In this document: in pieces, positions 16,586-24,610 of the stretch
Position numbering within the stretch: the stretch's first letter is position 1
Layout: every line of letters begins with the position of its first letter
Assembly (NCBI RefSeq): GCF_900128955.1
Contig: NZ_FQTY01000005.1
Coordinates: 1-64,000 of the forward strand
Reading direction: 5' to 3'
Source of the DNA: Tissierella praeacuta DSM 18095
Lineage (GTDB): Bacteria > Bacillota > Clostridia > Tissierellales > Tissierellaceae
DNA: 64,000 bases
Position numbers and translations under genes: made by a program
Notes under the pieces: generated by a model
Told to the model about the DNA's origin: nothing
Databases searched by the model: none
The model's input: the letters and a program-made list of their open reading frames with translations, nothing else

Positions 16586-16621
16586 AAAAAAGATTGTTTG
16601 ATAATTCAAACAATCTTTTTT
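16586..16621 (-). terminator. Terminator after herA
   Basis: AAAAAAGATTGTTTGA pairs with TCAAACAATCTTTTTT. The near-perfect hairpin ends five bases before the herA stop region and has T runs in both directions. Confidence 0.85.
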
Positions 16622-16625
16622 ATTT

Positions 16626-18464
16626 CTATATTTGTTTATATCTATATCCAAATATGGTTTCTTCTTTTTTTAAATATCCCTTCTCTACCATTTGTTTTAA
16701 TCTCTCTTCTAAGGATTCTATAGTCATGGTAATATTTTCTTCTTTTTCTATTTCCATAATTACATGGATTAAGTCTGTATCATTTATAGGAAATTTTTCA
16801 GCTATAATCTCCATGAATTTTTCATCATCTTCTTTTCCCTTGTTTTTCAACTCATCAAATGGATTTTCAGCATGGGGAGTAGAACTAATGGCGGCTCTAA
16901 TTCTTGCAAATATTGTTCTTCCCATGGAAGCAGATGAAATAAATACATCTCCTGTTCTTAAATATGGAAGTCTTCTAGTTTCTTCCATTGTAAGGTCTGT
17001 TTCTTCCTTTATAGTCTGTATATCTGATGCTCTAACAGTTCTAAATATAAATTTAGTATTTAGCTGGGCTGTAATGGTTTCATCTAATAATGTAGGTCTT
17101 TGAGTTGCTAAAATTAGAAATGCACCATATTTTCTTCCTTCTTGAGATATTTCCTTTAATATAGATTTAGATGGGGAGTCATATCCCTTTGGTGCAAAAT
17201 TATGAGCCTCATCTGTAACTACTATAAATGGTGGAAAATATTCAGCATGAGTCTTTTTATATAGTGCATCCTTATAATCTCTCCTCTTATGATAAAGATT
17301 ATTTAATAAATAGGTACTAAAGACTTGTAATATTCTAGTATTCCCCTGAATTACCATTAGTTTTCCTCGTTGAAGTCCTTCCTCTATTTCACGTATATCT
17401 TTAGAAAATATGCCTTCATTATCTAATCTCTTTAATCTCCACATTATTCCTTTTACAGAATTATATGGACAAGTTTTGTCATATTTTAGATAAACTTCTT
17501 TTCTTCTCTCCCATGCCTTTTTTTCTTCATCTGAATCAGCATAATTAATTCTATTATCTATTCTATCAATAGAGCCTTCTTCTTGGGCATCTGTTAACAT
17601 CTGCATTCTTGTATAAAAACTATGAAGAGAATCTTTTCTTTTAAATAATATATCTACTACATTGTTCATAGCATCAGTGAGATTTGAGGCAGCATCTAAT
17701 AAATTTTTCAAATCCTGAGCATTTAAATCTTCAAATTTAACTCCCACATGATATCCTACTTGTAAGCACTTAAATTTGTCTTCAAAACTTATTGTATTTT
17801 CCTCTAAATATGGGGCTATTTGACTAAAATCCATTTCAAAATGGGGATCCAATACTATGGTAGGTATATTTTGCTTCATCAATTCCTCTAACAGCACTCT
17901 AAGTCCAAAGGATTTACCTGAACCCGATCCACCAAATACTCCTATATGAGGATAATGATGCATAGACTTTATATCTAAAATATAGGGTATCTCTCTTTGA
18001 GGACATAGTCCACTTTCTTCAAATGTATATAAAAGATTTTTATACTCATCATCCATTCCTATTGCCATATCATCTGTATTTCTAATTACTCCTAATACTA
18101 ATCCTTCTTCTTTTTTAGTTCTGAGCATTAGTTCCTTTACCTCATGGAATTCTGGCAATCTAATATCTGAGCCAGTTTGTACTGGATATAAAGCTTCATT
18201 TAAAAGCCTTACCTTTGCTATATAAATGGTTTCTTCATCTATGTTATATCCTAAAGTCTTTAAGGATTCTAATACAGAAGAATCTACAAAATCTCCTGCT
18301 ATATTTAGAGGTATATATCTATTGAAGGTCTTTGCCTCTACAACTTCTCCCATTAGCTCCCCTTGGTAAGGGTCTTCTATTATTAAAAACTCGTTTATTC
18401 TAAAATTTCTAGTCTTTGAACCTATGAAAACCTCTTGTTGAGTTGTAATACCTACTACTTTCAT
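16626..18464 (-). CDS. herA: HerA-family hexameric DNA translocase ATPase
   Basis: This 612-residue FtsK/HerA-superfamily ATPase has an N-terminal HAS-barrel-like region (about 1-110). Walker A is GGSGSGKS (about 176-183) and Walker B is VVTDEAHNF (about 420). A sensor-like LATQRP follows, and the C-terminal helical part ends in a winged-helix-like tail. In archaea, and in bacteria that have it, HerA drives NurA nuclease in DNA-end resection. The nurA homologue lies immediately upstream with a 13-nt gap, so the two form an operon. HerA also occurs in some anti-phage modules, but the NurA partner here favours DNA repair. The start has a GGGGTGATT site. Confidence 0.9.
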   Translation of the reverse strand: MKVVGITTQQEVFIGSKTRNFRINEFLIIEDPYQGELMGEVVEAKTFNRYIPLNIAGDFVDSSVLESLKTLGYNIDEETIYIAKVRLLNEALYPVQTGSDIRLPEFHEVKELMLRTKKEEGLVLGVIRNTDDMAIGMDDEYKNLLYTFEESGLCPQREIPYILDIKSMHHYPHIGVFGGSGSGKSFGLRVLLEELMKQNIPTIVLDPHFEMDFSQIAPYLEENTISFEDKFKCLQVGYHVGVKFEDLNAQDLKNLLDAASNLTDAMNNVVDILFKRKDSLHSFYTRMQMLTDAQEEGSIDRIDNRINYADSDEEKKAWERRKEVYLKYDKTCPYNSVKGIMWRLKRLDNEGIFSKDIREIEEGLQRGKLMVIQGNTRILQVFSTYLLNNLYHKRRDYKDALYKKTHAEYFPPFIVVTDEAHNFAPKGYDSPSKSILKEISQEGRKYGAFLILATQRPTLLDETITAQLNTKFIFRTVRASDIQTIKEETDLTMEETRRLPYLRTGDVFISSASMGRTIFARIRAAISSTPHAENPFDELKNKGKEDDEKFMEIIAEKFPINDTDLIHVIMEIEKEENITMTIESLEERLKQMVEKGYLKKEETIFGYRYKQI

Positions 18465-18477
18465 TTAATCACCCCGC

Positions 18478-19473
18478 TTAGTTTCTCTTTGCTCTTTCTG
18501 ATATAAAAAACCTTTCATATAAATCCCTATCCATATATCTTTCCATAAGACCATTTATCATAGCATCGGATATTTTAACCTCTTTATCTACTATATCCAG
18601 CCACAGAGGTACACCTCTGCTATTTTCAGGAGTTAAAGTGAAAACTAACCTTCCCATTTCCTCTAAATATTCCTTCTGGCTATCTATGATGTCCATTCCT
18701 ATAACACTAGGAGCTAGTGAAGACCTCATAAACACAGAAGAATATCCTGCTTTCTTCTTCTTGTTGGTTTCATCATCTATGATTATCATTTCACCATACT
18801 CTAATAGACCAAAAAGCAACTCTCTGTCATAGGCGTTTATATTCATTTTAGGATAAATCTCTCCTAGCTTGTCTCCTATAATAGAGGTCTTTATGTCTTT
18901 AATAACTCCAACTAAAAGGATACCTTGGCTTTCACATTCTTCCCTTAATTCTACCCATAAATCATAGGCATCTATATTATATCTAATAAGTGAACCATCC
19001 ATAAGTATGGCATAGGGTTTAAATCTCTTAGCACTCTCCAGAGCAACTTCTACTTCTATACCAGCTAATAGTCTATTTCTCTTATCTAATGTTATTTTTT
19101 CCTCTTCTTCCAATATATTTTTTTCCATATCTGAAAATAAAGGAGTATATATATCTGCTTTAAATATAGGCTCATCTTTCATTATAGTTGACTTTGCTAG
19201 ACCCTGAAAAACATCTACAAAATGAGGATAAGCCCCACCTTTTCTATTTGTAGAGCCATCAACTCCCACTATACCACCTTTGGCTTCATATAGAGCTAAA
19301 TGATTGTTTTCTAATTTTTTCATTGATTTTATAGAACCTATATTTTCCTTTATAAATTCTCTTAATATATTCTTATCTAAAGACAATACTTCCTTGTATT
19401 TGTCTTGTATTAAATTGTTCAAATTAGATATCTTTTCTTTTAATTCATTATGTATGGTATAAATAATAATCAC
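18478..19473 (-). CDS. nurA: NurA-domain nuclease
   Basis: This is a 331-residue NurA-family 5'-3' nuclease, the partner of HerA. The RNase H-like core shows GVDGSTNRKGG (about 67-77) with the first catalytic aspartate. ILMDGSLIRY (about 155-165) holds a second acidic motif, and a C-terminal PLWLDIVDKEV segment follows. The start is not certain: the GTG at 19473 lies inside the AAGGAGTG ribosome binding site, and no ATG, GTG or TTG follows at good spacing in this frame, so a rare start codon is possible. It is read just before herA. Bacterial NurA-HerA pairs are patchily distributed, which suggests lineage-specific retention or transfer. Confidence 0.85.
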   Translation of the reverse strand: MIIIYTIHNELKEKISNLNNLIQDKYKEVLSLDKNILREFIKENIGSIKSMKKLENNHLALYEAKGGIVGVDGSTNRKGGAYPHFVDVFQGLAKSTIMKDEPIFKADIYTPLFSDMEKNILEEEEKITLDKRNRLLAGIEVEVALESAKRFKPYAILMDGSLIRYNIDAYDLWVELREECESQGILLVGVIKDIKTSIIGDKLGEIYPKMNINAYDRELLFGLLEYGEMIIIDDETNKKKKAGYSSVFMRSSLAPSVIGMDIIDSQKEYLEEMGRLVFTLTPENSRGVPLWLDIVDKEVKISDAMINGLMERYMDRDLYERFFISERAKRN

Positions 19474-19484
19474 TCCTTAGTTTA

Positions 19485-19564
19485 GTGAATAGTTAATATA
19501 TAATAGGAAATAACTAATAGTTGGAAAGATTAAAATGCCCCAAACCTTACTACAAACTATTCAC
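19485..19564. repeat. Short inverted-repeat element between rsmI and nurA
   Basis: GTGAATAGTT (19485-19494) and AACTATTCAC (19555-19564) form 10-bp inverted ends of an 80-bp AT-rich spacer, and the right end overlaps the rsmI stop region. It may be a degenerate MITE; no T run supports a terminator. Confidence 0.35.
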
Positions 19565-20387
19565 TGATTCTAATGCTTTCTTTATATACCAAATTTTTAG
19601 GTATATTATACTCCTCTGATATCTTTTTTACTGCTTCTTTTTTTGTAAGTCCTTCATTTATATATTGATTTAACAATCCCTTTATATCAATTTCTTCAAC
19701 TTCTTTTTCTTCATGATTTCCATCAACTATTAATACAAATTCACCCTTTATACCAGAGTTTTGAAATTTTTCCAAAGCTTCAGCTGCTGTACCACGAAAA
19801 GTTTCTTCATACTTTTTAGTTAGCTCCCTAGAAATAGAAATCTGTCTATCTTCTAATATCTCTTTTATATCTTCTAATAAATTTATTAGTCTATGAGGTG
19901 CTTCATATATAATTGTTGTTTTTCTATATTCCTTAATCCTTTGAAGTTCTTTTTTTCTTTCTCCTTTTTTAGAAGATAAAAATCCTTCAAAAATAAACTT
20001 ATCTGTAGGCAAACCAGAAATTACTAAAGCAGTTATGGAAGCTGTAGCTCCCGGAAGACCTATTACTTCTATACCATAATCAATTGCTTGTCTTATAAGT
20101 TCTTGTCCTGGGTCAGATATGCCTGGCATCCCAGCATCTGATACCAAGGCAATGTTTTCTCCTTGATTTAATTTTTCTATTAATTCAATTCCCTTTTCCT
20201 TTATATTGTACTTATGATAGGATGTAATGGGTTTTTTAATATTATAATGATTTAATAGCTTAACAGTATGCCTTGTATCTTCAGCAGCAATTAAATCTAC
20301 TTCTCCCAATATCCTAATAGTCCTAAGGGTAATATCCTCAAGATTGCCAATAGGAGTAGGACATATGTATAAAGTTCCACTTTCCAT
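19557..20387 (-). CDS. rsmI: 16S rRNA (cytidine-1402-2'-O)-methyltransferase
   Basis: This SAM-dependent methyltransferase modifies C1402 in the 16S decoding region. The 276-residue protein has the tetrapyrrole-methylase fold: TLYICPTPIGNLEDITLR at the N terminus, AAEDTR near 35, LVSDAGMPGISDPG near 80 and YEAPHRL near 150. I start at ATG 20387 because AAGGAGAG lies 5 nt upstream; the longer in-frame reading from 20453 would lie inside the preceding gene. It directly follows the trmN6-like gene, matching the yabB-yabC order of Bacillus. Confidence 0.95.
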   Translation of the reverse strand: MESGTLYICPTPIGNLEDITLRTIRILGEVDLIAAEDTRHTVKLLNHYNIKKPITSYHKYNIKEKGIELIEKLNQGENIALVSDAGMPGISDPGQELIRQAIDYGIEVIGLPGATASITALVISGLPTDKFIFEGFLSSKKGERKKELQRIKEYRKTTIIYEAPHRLINLLEDIKEILEDRQISISRELTKKYEETFRGTAAEALEKFQNSGIKGEFVLIVDGNHEEKEVEEIDIKGLLNQYINEGLTKKEAVKKISEEYNIPKNLVYKESIRISE

Positions 20388-20388
20388 T

Positions 20389-21126
20389 TTATCTCTCCTT
20401 TGAATAACTTCCATATATCTTATAGATTTCATCTGTATATGTTCCATCTTCATTATATACTATTAATGGTTCGTAAAATTTCAAATCAGGTTTACCATTC
20501 TTCACTGCCTCTATTAATATTAAATTTGGTTTTTTACATATTTTAGGTTGAATAAATCTTATGTATTTTGGTTCTATATTATATTTTCTAAGTAAATAGA
20601 TTATATCTACTAATCTATCTGGTCTATGTACCATATAAAATTTTCCAAGAGGCTTTAATAGATATTCTGTAACTTTGATTATATCCTCAAGAGTACAAGC
20701 TATTTCATGACGGGATATAGCAAAGTTCTCCTGTGGATTTATTAATGCTCCCCCTAACTTCATATATGGAGGATTTGTTGTAATAGTATCTACTGTATTC
20801 TTTCCAAATTTTTCTGGTAACTCCTTTAAATCCATATTTAGGATAATAATCTTTTCTTCTAGATTATTTAATTTTATGGATCTTCTTGCCATGTTTGCTA
20901 CTTCCTCTTGAATTTCTACACCATAAATTATATCCACTTTATCCTTTGCATATAGCCTCAAAGGTATAATTCCCGTTCCAGTTCCTAAGTCTACTACTTT
21001 CCCCTTAGATTTTGCAAAGTGGGATAGGAATATGGCATCAGTTCCATAGGAAAACTTCTCCTTGTTTTGTATTATTTTAAAATCAGATCCTGGAATTATA
21101 TCTATTCTCTCATTTTCTTTTAACAT
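20389..21126 (-). CDS. TrmN6/YabB-like tRNA1(Val) (adenine-37-N6)-methyltransferase
   Basis: This is a 245-residue class I SAM methyltransferase. The SAM loop is VVDLGTGTGIIPL (about 44-56) and the adenine-N6 catalytic motif is NPPYMK (about 120). The protein begins ENERIDIIPGSDFKIIQ, typical of the YabB/TrmN6 group. The start is ATG 21126, with AAAGGAG 6 nt upstream. It ends next to the rsmI start, so the two genes are coupled. The exact tRNA substrate in this lineage is inferred from family membership. Confidence 0.88.
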   Translation of the reverse strand: MLKENERIDIIPGSDFKIIQNKEKFSYGTDAIFLSHFAKSKGKVVDLGTGTGIIPLRLYAKDKVDIIYGVEIQEEVANMARRSIKLNNLEEKIIILNMDLKELPEKFGKNTVDTITTNPPYMKLGGALINPQENFAISRHEIACTLEDIIKVTEYLLKPLGKFYMVHRPDRLVDIIYLLRKYNIEPKYIRFIQPKICKKPNLILIEAVKNGKPDLKFYEPLIVYNEDGTYTDEIYKIYGSYSKER

Positions 21127-21142
21127 GACCTTCTCCTTTAAC

Positions 21143-21168
21143 AAAAAAGACCCTTATGGGTCTTTTTT
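21143..21168 (-). terminator. Terminator between the ferredoxin and trmN6-like genes
   Basis: AAAAGACCC and GGGTCTTTT form a strong hairpin with T runs, 8 nt after the ferredoxin stop. It should separate or attenuate transcription into the methyltransferase genes. Confidence 0.8.
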
Positions 21169-21175
21169 ATAAGTA

Positions 21176-21343
21176 CTATTCTGGTTTAGGTGCGTCTACT
21201 GGACAAACGTTAGCACATGCACCACATTCAATACATTTTTCAGGGTCTATTACATAAATATCTCCTGCAGATATAGCGTCTACTGGGCATTCTGCTTGGC
21301 AAGCGCCACATGCGATACAATCATCATGAATTTTATATGCCAA
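21176..21343 (-). CDS. Small 2[4Fe-4S] ferredoxin
   Basis: This 55-residue ferredoxin has two classical cluster motifs, CIACGACQAECP and CIECGACANVCP, each CxxCxxC plus CP. The first residues read MAYKIHDD. The start is TTG at 21343, with GGGGGTG 7 nt upstream; no ATG is available, so length filters or ATG-only searches miss it. It acts as a low-potential electron carrier in anaerobic metabolism. It sits between ricT and the trmN6-like gene and ends at a strong terminator. Confidence 0.95.
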   Translation of the reverse strand: MAYKIHDDCIACGACQAECPVDAISAGDIYVIDPEKCIECGACANVCPVDAPKPE

Positions 21344-21440
21344 TTATTTCACCCCCTTATTATGCTTGTATATTAATACGATTTCATTTTAACAGATTTC
21401 AAGGAATATTAAAAGAGGTTTTAAATTTATTTAATTTTTA

Positions 21441-22340
21441 TTAATCTTCTAAAGACTTAATATCTATTTCTACTTCCTCTATTATTTCATTAACTGATTC
21501 TATTACTTTTTCATATGCAGCATCTATTTGTCCAGTATCTTCAATATCCTGTATGTGAAAATATAATAAATCATCTGTATTATCTTTTAATCTTACTTTC
21601 ACCTTAACCTTTTCAAGTAATGTAAAGGTTTCTACAACTGTTCCCCTTCCCTCGGGAGTAATAACTATAGCACCAATTTGAGGCATTTTCACCAATAGTT
21701 CCTCATATACTTCATGCTCATATTTCAAACAACACATAAGTCTTCCGCAAAGTCCTGATATTTTAGTAGGATTTAAAGATAAGGATTGTTCTTTAGCCAT
21801 TTTTATAGATACAGGCTCAAATTCTCCTAAGAACTGTCCACAACATACTACTTTACCACATGGTCCTATACCACCTACCATTTTTGCTTCATCTCGTACT
21901 CCTATTTGTCTAAGTTCTATTCTAGTTTTAAATATAGCTGCTAAATCCTTTACTAATTCTCTAAAATCCACTCTTCCATCAGCAGTAAAATAAAATATTA
22001 CTTTATTATTATCAAATGTATATTCTACATCCACTAATTTCATAGATAGTCCATGTTCTTCCACTTTTTGCTGACATATTGCAATTGCTTCATTTGCCTT
22101 TTTCTTATTCTCTCTATGGATATCAAAGTCTTCATCTAAAGCTACTCTGATAACTTTTTTTAATGGAGCTACTATTTCACTCTCTTGAATTTCCTTTTGT
22201 CCTACTACTACATGACCAAATTCTACTCCCCTAGCTGTTTCTACTACTACAAAGTCATTAAATTTAACATCTATATCATCAGGGTCAAAATAATAGATTT
22301 TGCCTGCTTTCTTAAACCTCACTCCTACTACTGTTACCAT
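21441..22340 (-). CDS. ricT: PSP1-domain regulator RicT (YaaT)
   Basis: This 299-residue cytoplasmic protein matches YaaT/RicT. In Bacillus it forms the Fe-S RicAFT complex that supports RNase Y-dependent mRNA processing and phosphorelay activity for sporulation and competence. The PSP1 core contains GGIGPCGKVVCCG and SGLCGRLMCCLKYEH, giving the expected cysteine-rich cluster ligands. The start has AGGAGG. It follows holB by 14 nt as in Bacillus (holB-yaaT). RicA/RicF partners are not in this window. Confidence 0.94.
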   Translation of the reverse strand: MVTVVGVRFKKAGKIYYFDPDDIDVKFNDFVVVETARGVEFGHVVVGQKEIQESEIVAPLKKVIRVALDEDFDIHRENKKKANEAIAICQQKVEEHGLSMKLVDVEYTFDNNKVIFYFTADGRVDFRELVKDLAAIFKTRIELRQIGVRDEAKMVGGIGPCGKVVCCGQFLGEFEPVSIKMAKEQSLSLNPTKISGLCGRLMCCLKYEHEVYEELLVKMPQIGAIVITPEGRGTVVETFTLLEKVKVKVRLKDNTDDLLYFHIQDIEDTGQIDAAYEKVIESVNEIIEEVEIDIKSLED

Positions 22341-22354
22341 AAATATAATTCCTC

Positions 22355-23323
22355 CTATATACTTAGAAGCATAGTTTCTATAGATAGACTAAAATTAACA
22401 TTTCTTTTAATATTTATTTTAGTATCCTCTACTCTATATATTATATCATTAATTTTATTTAAATCCATAAAGGATTCCTCAGATAACATATGGAGTTTGT
22501 CTTCATTTATCAATAAGGATGTAGTACCTACTTCTTTATAAATAATTAAATCTCTAAACCAATAGATAATAATATCTAATATTTCATCTATATCTTCCTT
22601 GTTTTCATTGAAAAAGTTAATAGAGGTAAAAACCTTTGTCTTATCACCCTTTATTAAACTATCTATTACTCTTATAACTTCCTCTCTTTTATCAAAGAAA
22701 CTCTTGGACTTAGCTAATTCAATAGAGTTTTCTACAGAGCCTTTTGTAAAACCTGCAATAAACTTAGCCTTAGCTTCATCAACTCCATAGTCTTTTATCA
22801 GTAGTTCTATTATCTTAGGAATAGACAATGGATAAAATTTAATTATTTGACATCTTGATAATATTGTAGGAAGTAATTTGCTACTACTAGATGTTATCAA
22901 AATAATATTTACATATTCTGGAGGTTCTTCTAAGGTTTTTAACAGGGCATTATGACTTTCTGATCTCATCATATCACAATCATCAATAACAAATACCTTT
23001 CTTTTACCTTCAAAGGGTGCAGTTGCCATTGATTTAATTAGCTTTTCAACTTCTTCTTTTTTTATAATACCTTTTTCAGGGGATAAAAGTTTAAAATCTG
23101 GATGATTGTAAGTATCAAATTTTATACATTGATTACATATGTTACATGGCTCAGCTTGTCCTTCTTTGCAAAGAAGGGTTTTAGAAAAGGCTAGGGCCAA
23201 ATTTTTCTTGCCTAAGCCTTTTTCTCCTTCAAATAAATAACAGTGACTAATACTTTTATTTCTTATGGAGTTTTTTAAAGCCTCTATTTGCTTTTCATGT
23301 CCAATTATTTGTTTAAAATCCAT
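22355..23323 (-). CDS. holB: DNA polymerase III delta' subunit
   Basis: This 322-residue clamp-loader subunit has a Walker-A-like GEKGLGKKNLA (about 33-43) and a zinc module with CNICNQC (about 60-70) and an earlier cysteine. The DEAD-like box is VIDDCDMM, followed by ALLKTLEEPP and SRCQIIKF, all typical of HolB. I start at ATG 23323; GAGGGAT is the ribosome site, and the TTG at 23335 overlaps it. The gene lies between a darA paralogue and ricT, as in the tmk-yaaQ-holB-yaaT order. Confidence 0.94.
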   Translation of the reverse strand: MDFKQIIGHEKQIEALKNSIRNKSISHCYLFEGEKGLGKKNLALAFSKTLLCKEGQAEPCNICNQCIKFDTYNHPDFKLLSPEKGIIKKEEVEKLIKSMATAPFEGKRKVFVIDDCDMMRSESHNALLKTLEEPPEYVNIILITSSSSKLLPTILSRCQIIKFYPLSIPKIIELLIKDYGVDEAKAKFIAGFTKGSVENSIELAKSKSFFDKREEVIRVIDSLIKGDKTKVFTSINFFNENKEDIDEILDIIIYWFRDLIIYKEVGTTSLLINEDKLHMLSEESFMDLNKINDIIYRVEDTKINIKRNVNFSLSIETMLLSI

Positions 23324-23336
23324 AATATCCCTCAAT

Positions 23337-23621
23337 CTATATCTTCATATATTTATCTATATCCATTACAAATAAGTTGGCACCCCCAACGGTTATTTCA
23401 TCATTTCCAGATTTTACTTTCTTACTAGAACATTCTTTTCTTATTAATTCTACTACTTCATCTACTTTATTATCTTCTACACCTATGAAAAGTGTAGTAT
23501 TTCCTGATTTTAGAAAACCACCTGTTGAGGACAGTTTTGTAGTCCTTATTTTATTTTCCATTAAAGTTCTTATAACTTTTGTAATATATTCATCCTGAAT
23601 TATAGCAATAATAAGTTTCAA
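23337..23621 (-). CDS. Second DarA-like (cyclic-di-AMP receptor) protein, short form
   Basis: This is a 94-residue PII-like protein paralogous to the upstream DarA. It shares KLSSTGGFLKSGNTTL (about 28-43) and GGANLFVMDIDKYMKI. It is shorter because the loop that in DarA carries TMPGDTYIPF is missing, so c-di-AMP binding or partner choice may differ. The start is TTG at 23621 with AAGGAG 8 nt upstream; the GTG at 23630 overlaps the ribosome site. It lies 12 nt after darA and 13 nt before holB. It replaces yaaR of the Bacillus order. Confidence 0.87.
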   Translation of the reverse strand: MKLIIAIIQDEYITKVIRTLMENKIRTTKLSSTGGFLKSGNTTLFIGVEDNKVDEVVELIRKECSSKKVKSGNDEITVGGANLFVMDIDKYMKI

Positions 23622-23633
23622 AGAACCCACTCC

Positions 23634-23960
23634 TTAAATTTTAATATGTTTATCTACGTCAAGTATAAATACTGTCGCTCCTCCAACCTTTACTTCTAAG
23701 GGGAATGGTATATAAGTATCTCCTGGCATTGTAACTGTAAGGAGAGATGTTGTAAGTTCCCTAGTCTTGCAGTTTTCCTCTATTATATTTATTGCAGAAG
23801 GTAACTCTTCTTCATCTGTTCCTATTAGAAGCGTAGTATTTCCTGATTTTAAAAATCCTCCTGTTGATGATAATTTAGTAACTCTAAATTCTTTCTCTGT
23901 TAAATCATCAATTAAAGCTCCTGCATCTTGATCCTGAACTATACATATTATGAGTTTCAT
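23634..23960 (-). CDS. darA: Cyclic-di-AMP receptor DarA (PstA/YaaQ)
   Basis: This 108-residue PII-like trimeric receptor has the standard length of the DarA family. The conserved nucleotide-binding segment KLSSTGGFLKSGNTTLLIG is present, and the long loop contains LTVTMPGDTYIPFPLEV. It ends with GGATVFILDVDKHIKI. It lies between tmk and a shorter paralogue, as yaaQ follows tmk in Bacillus. DarA binds c-di-AMP; its downstream effectors remain unclear. The start has GGAGTGAAG upstream. Confidence 0.95.
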   Translation of the reverse strand: MKLIICIVQDQDAGALIDDLTEKEFRVTKLSSTGGFLKSGNTTLLIGTDEEELPSAINIIEENCKTRELTTSLLTVTMPGDTYIPFPLEVKVGGATVFILDVDKHIKI

Positions 23961-23964
23961 CTCT

Positions 23965-24597
23965 TCACTCCCTTTTCTTAGTTAGTAAATCTTCAACTTC
24001 TTTAATACTTTCCCTAAGAACCTCTTCTATTGATTTAGTAGCATCTATAATCTTTATATTCTTTGGGTACATTTTCAAAAGCTCCATATAGCCTTCATAA
24101 ACTGTTCTATGAAAATCATTACCTTCTTCTTCTAGCCTGTCCCCTCCATTCTGAGTTTTTCTCTCTAGGGTAATTTCTGGGTCAACATGGAAAAAAAGTA
24201 TTAAATCAGGATACACTCCTTTTATTGCAAAATCATTTATACTCTTTACTTCCTCGATTCCCAAATTTCTTCCTACACCTTGATAAGCTAAACTGGATAG
24301 AACAAATCTGTCACACAGTACAATCTTCCCTGATTCTAAAGAAGGTAGTATTTTTTCATGGATATGTTGTCCTCTAGATGCTGCATAGAGTAGGGCTTCT
24401 GTTTCAGCTCCCATATTAATATTTTTCTTATCTAGAATAATATGGCGGATTTCTTCTCCTATTAAAGTACCTCCTGGTTCTCTAGTCATTACAAATTCTA
24501 TGCCCTTATCTTTTAAATAATTCCCTATTAATTTTATTATTGTTGATTTACCTGAGCCATCTGGTCCTTCTAAAGCTATAAAAAGTCCTCTCACCAA
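23965..24597 (-). CDS. tmk: Thymidylate kinase
   Basis: This 210-residue enzyme phosphorylates dTMP to dTDP for DNA synthesis. Visible motifs are the P-loop EGPDGSGKST (about 9-18), TREPGGT (about 38-44), LCDRFVLSSLAYQG and a lid region RKTQNGGDRLEEEG. The start is TTG 24597 or GTG 24594, each with AGGAAG nearby. It sits 13 nt after yaaO and 4 nt before darA, so it belongs to a single operon. Confidence 0.96.
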   Translation of the reverse strand: MVRGLFIALEGPDGSGKSTIIKLIGNYLKDKGIEFVMTREPGGTLIGEEIRHIILDKKNINMGAETEALLYAASRGQHIHEKILPSLESGKIVLCDRFVLSSLAYQGVGRNLGIEEVKSINDFAIKGVYPDLILFFHVDPEITLERKTQNGGDRLEEEGNDFHRTVYEGYMELLKMYPKNIKIIDATKSIEEVLRESIKEVEDLLTKKRE

Positions 24598-24610
24598 ATA
24601 TCTTCCTTTC

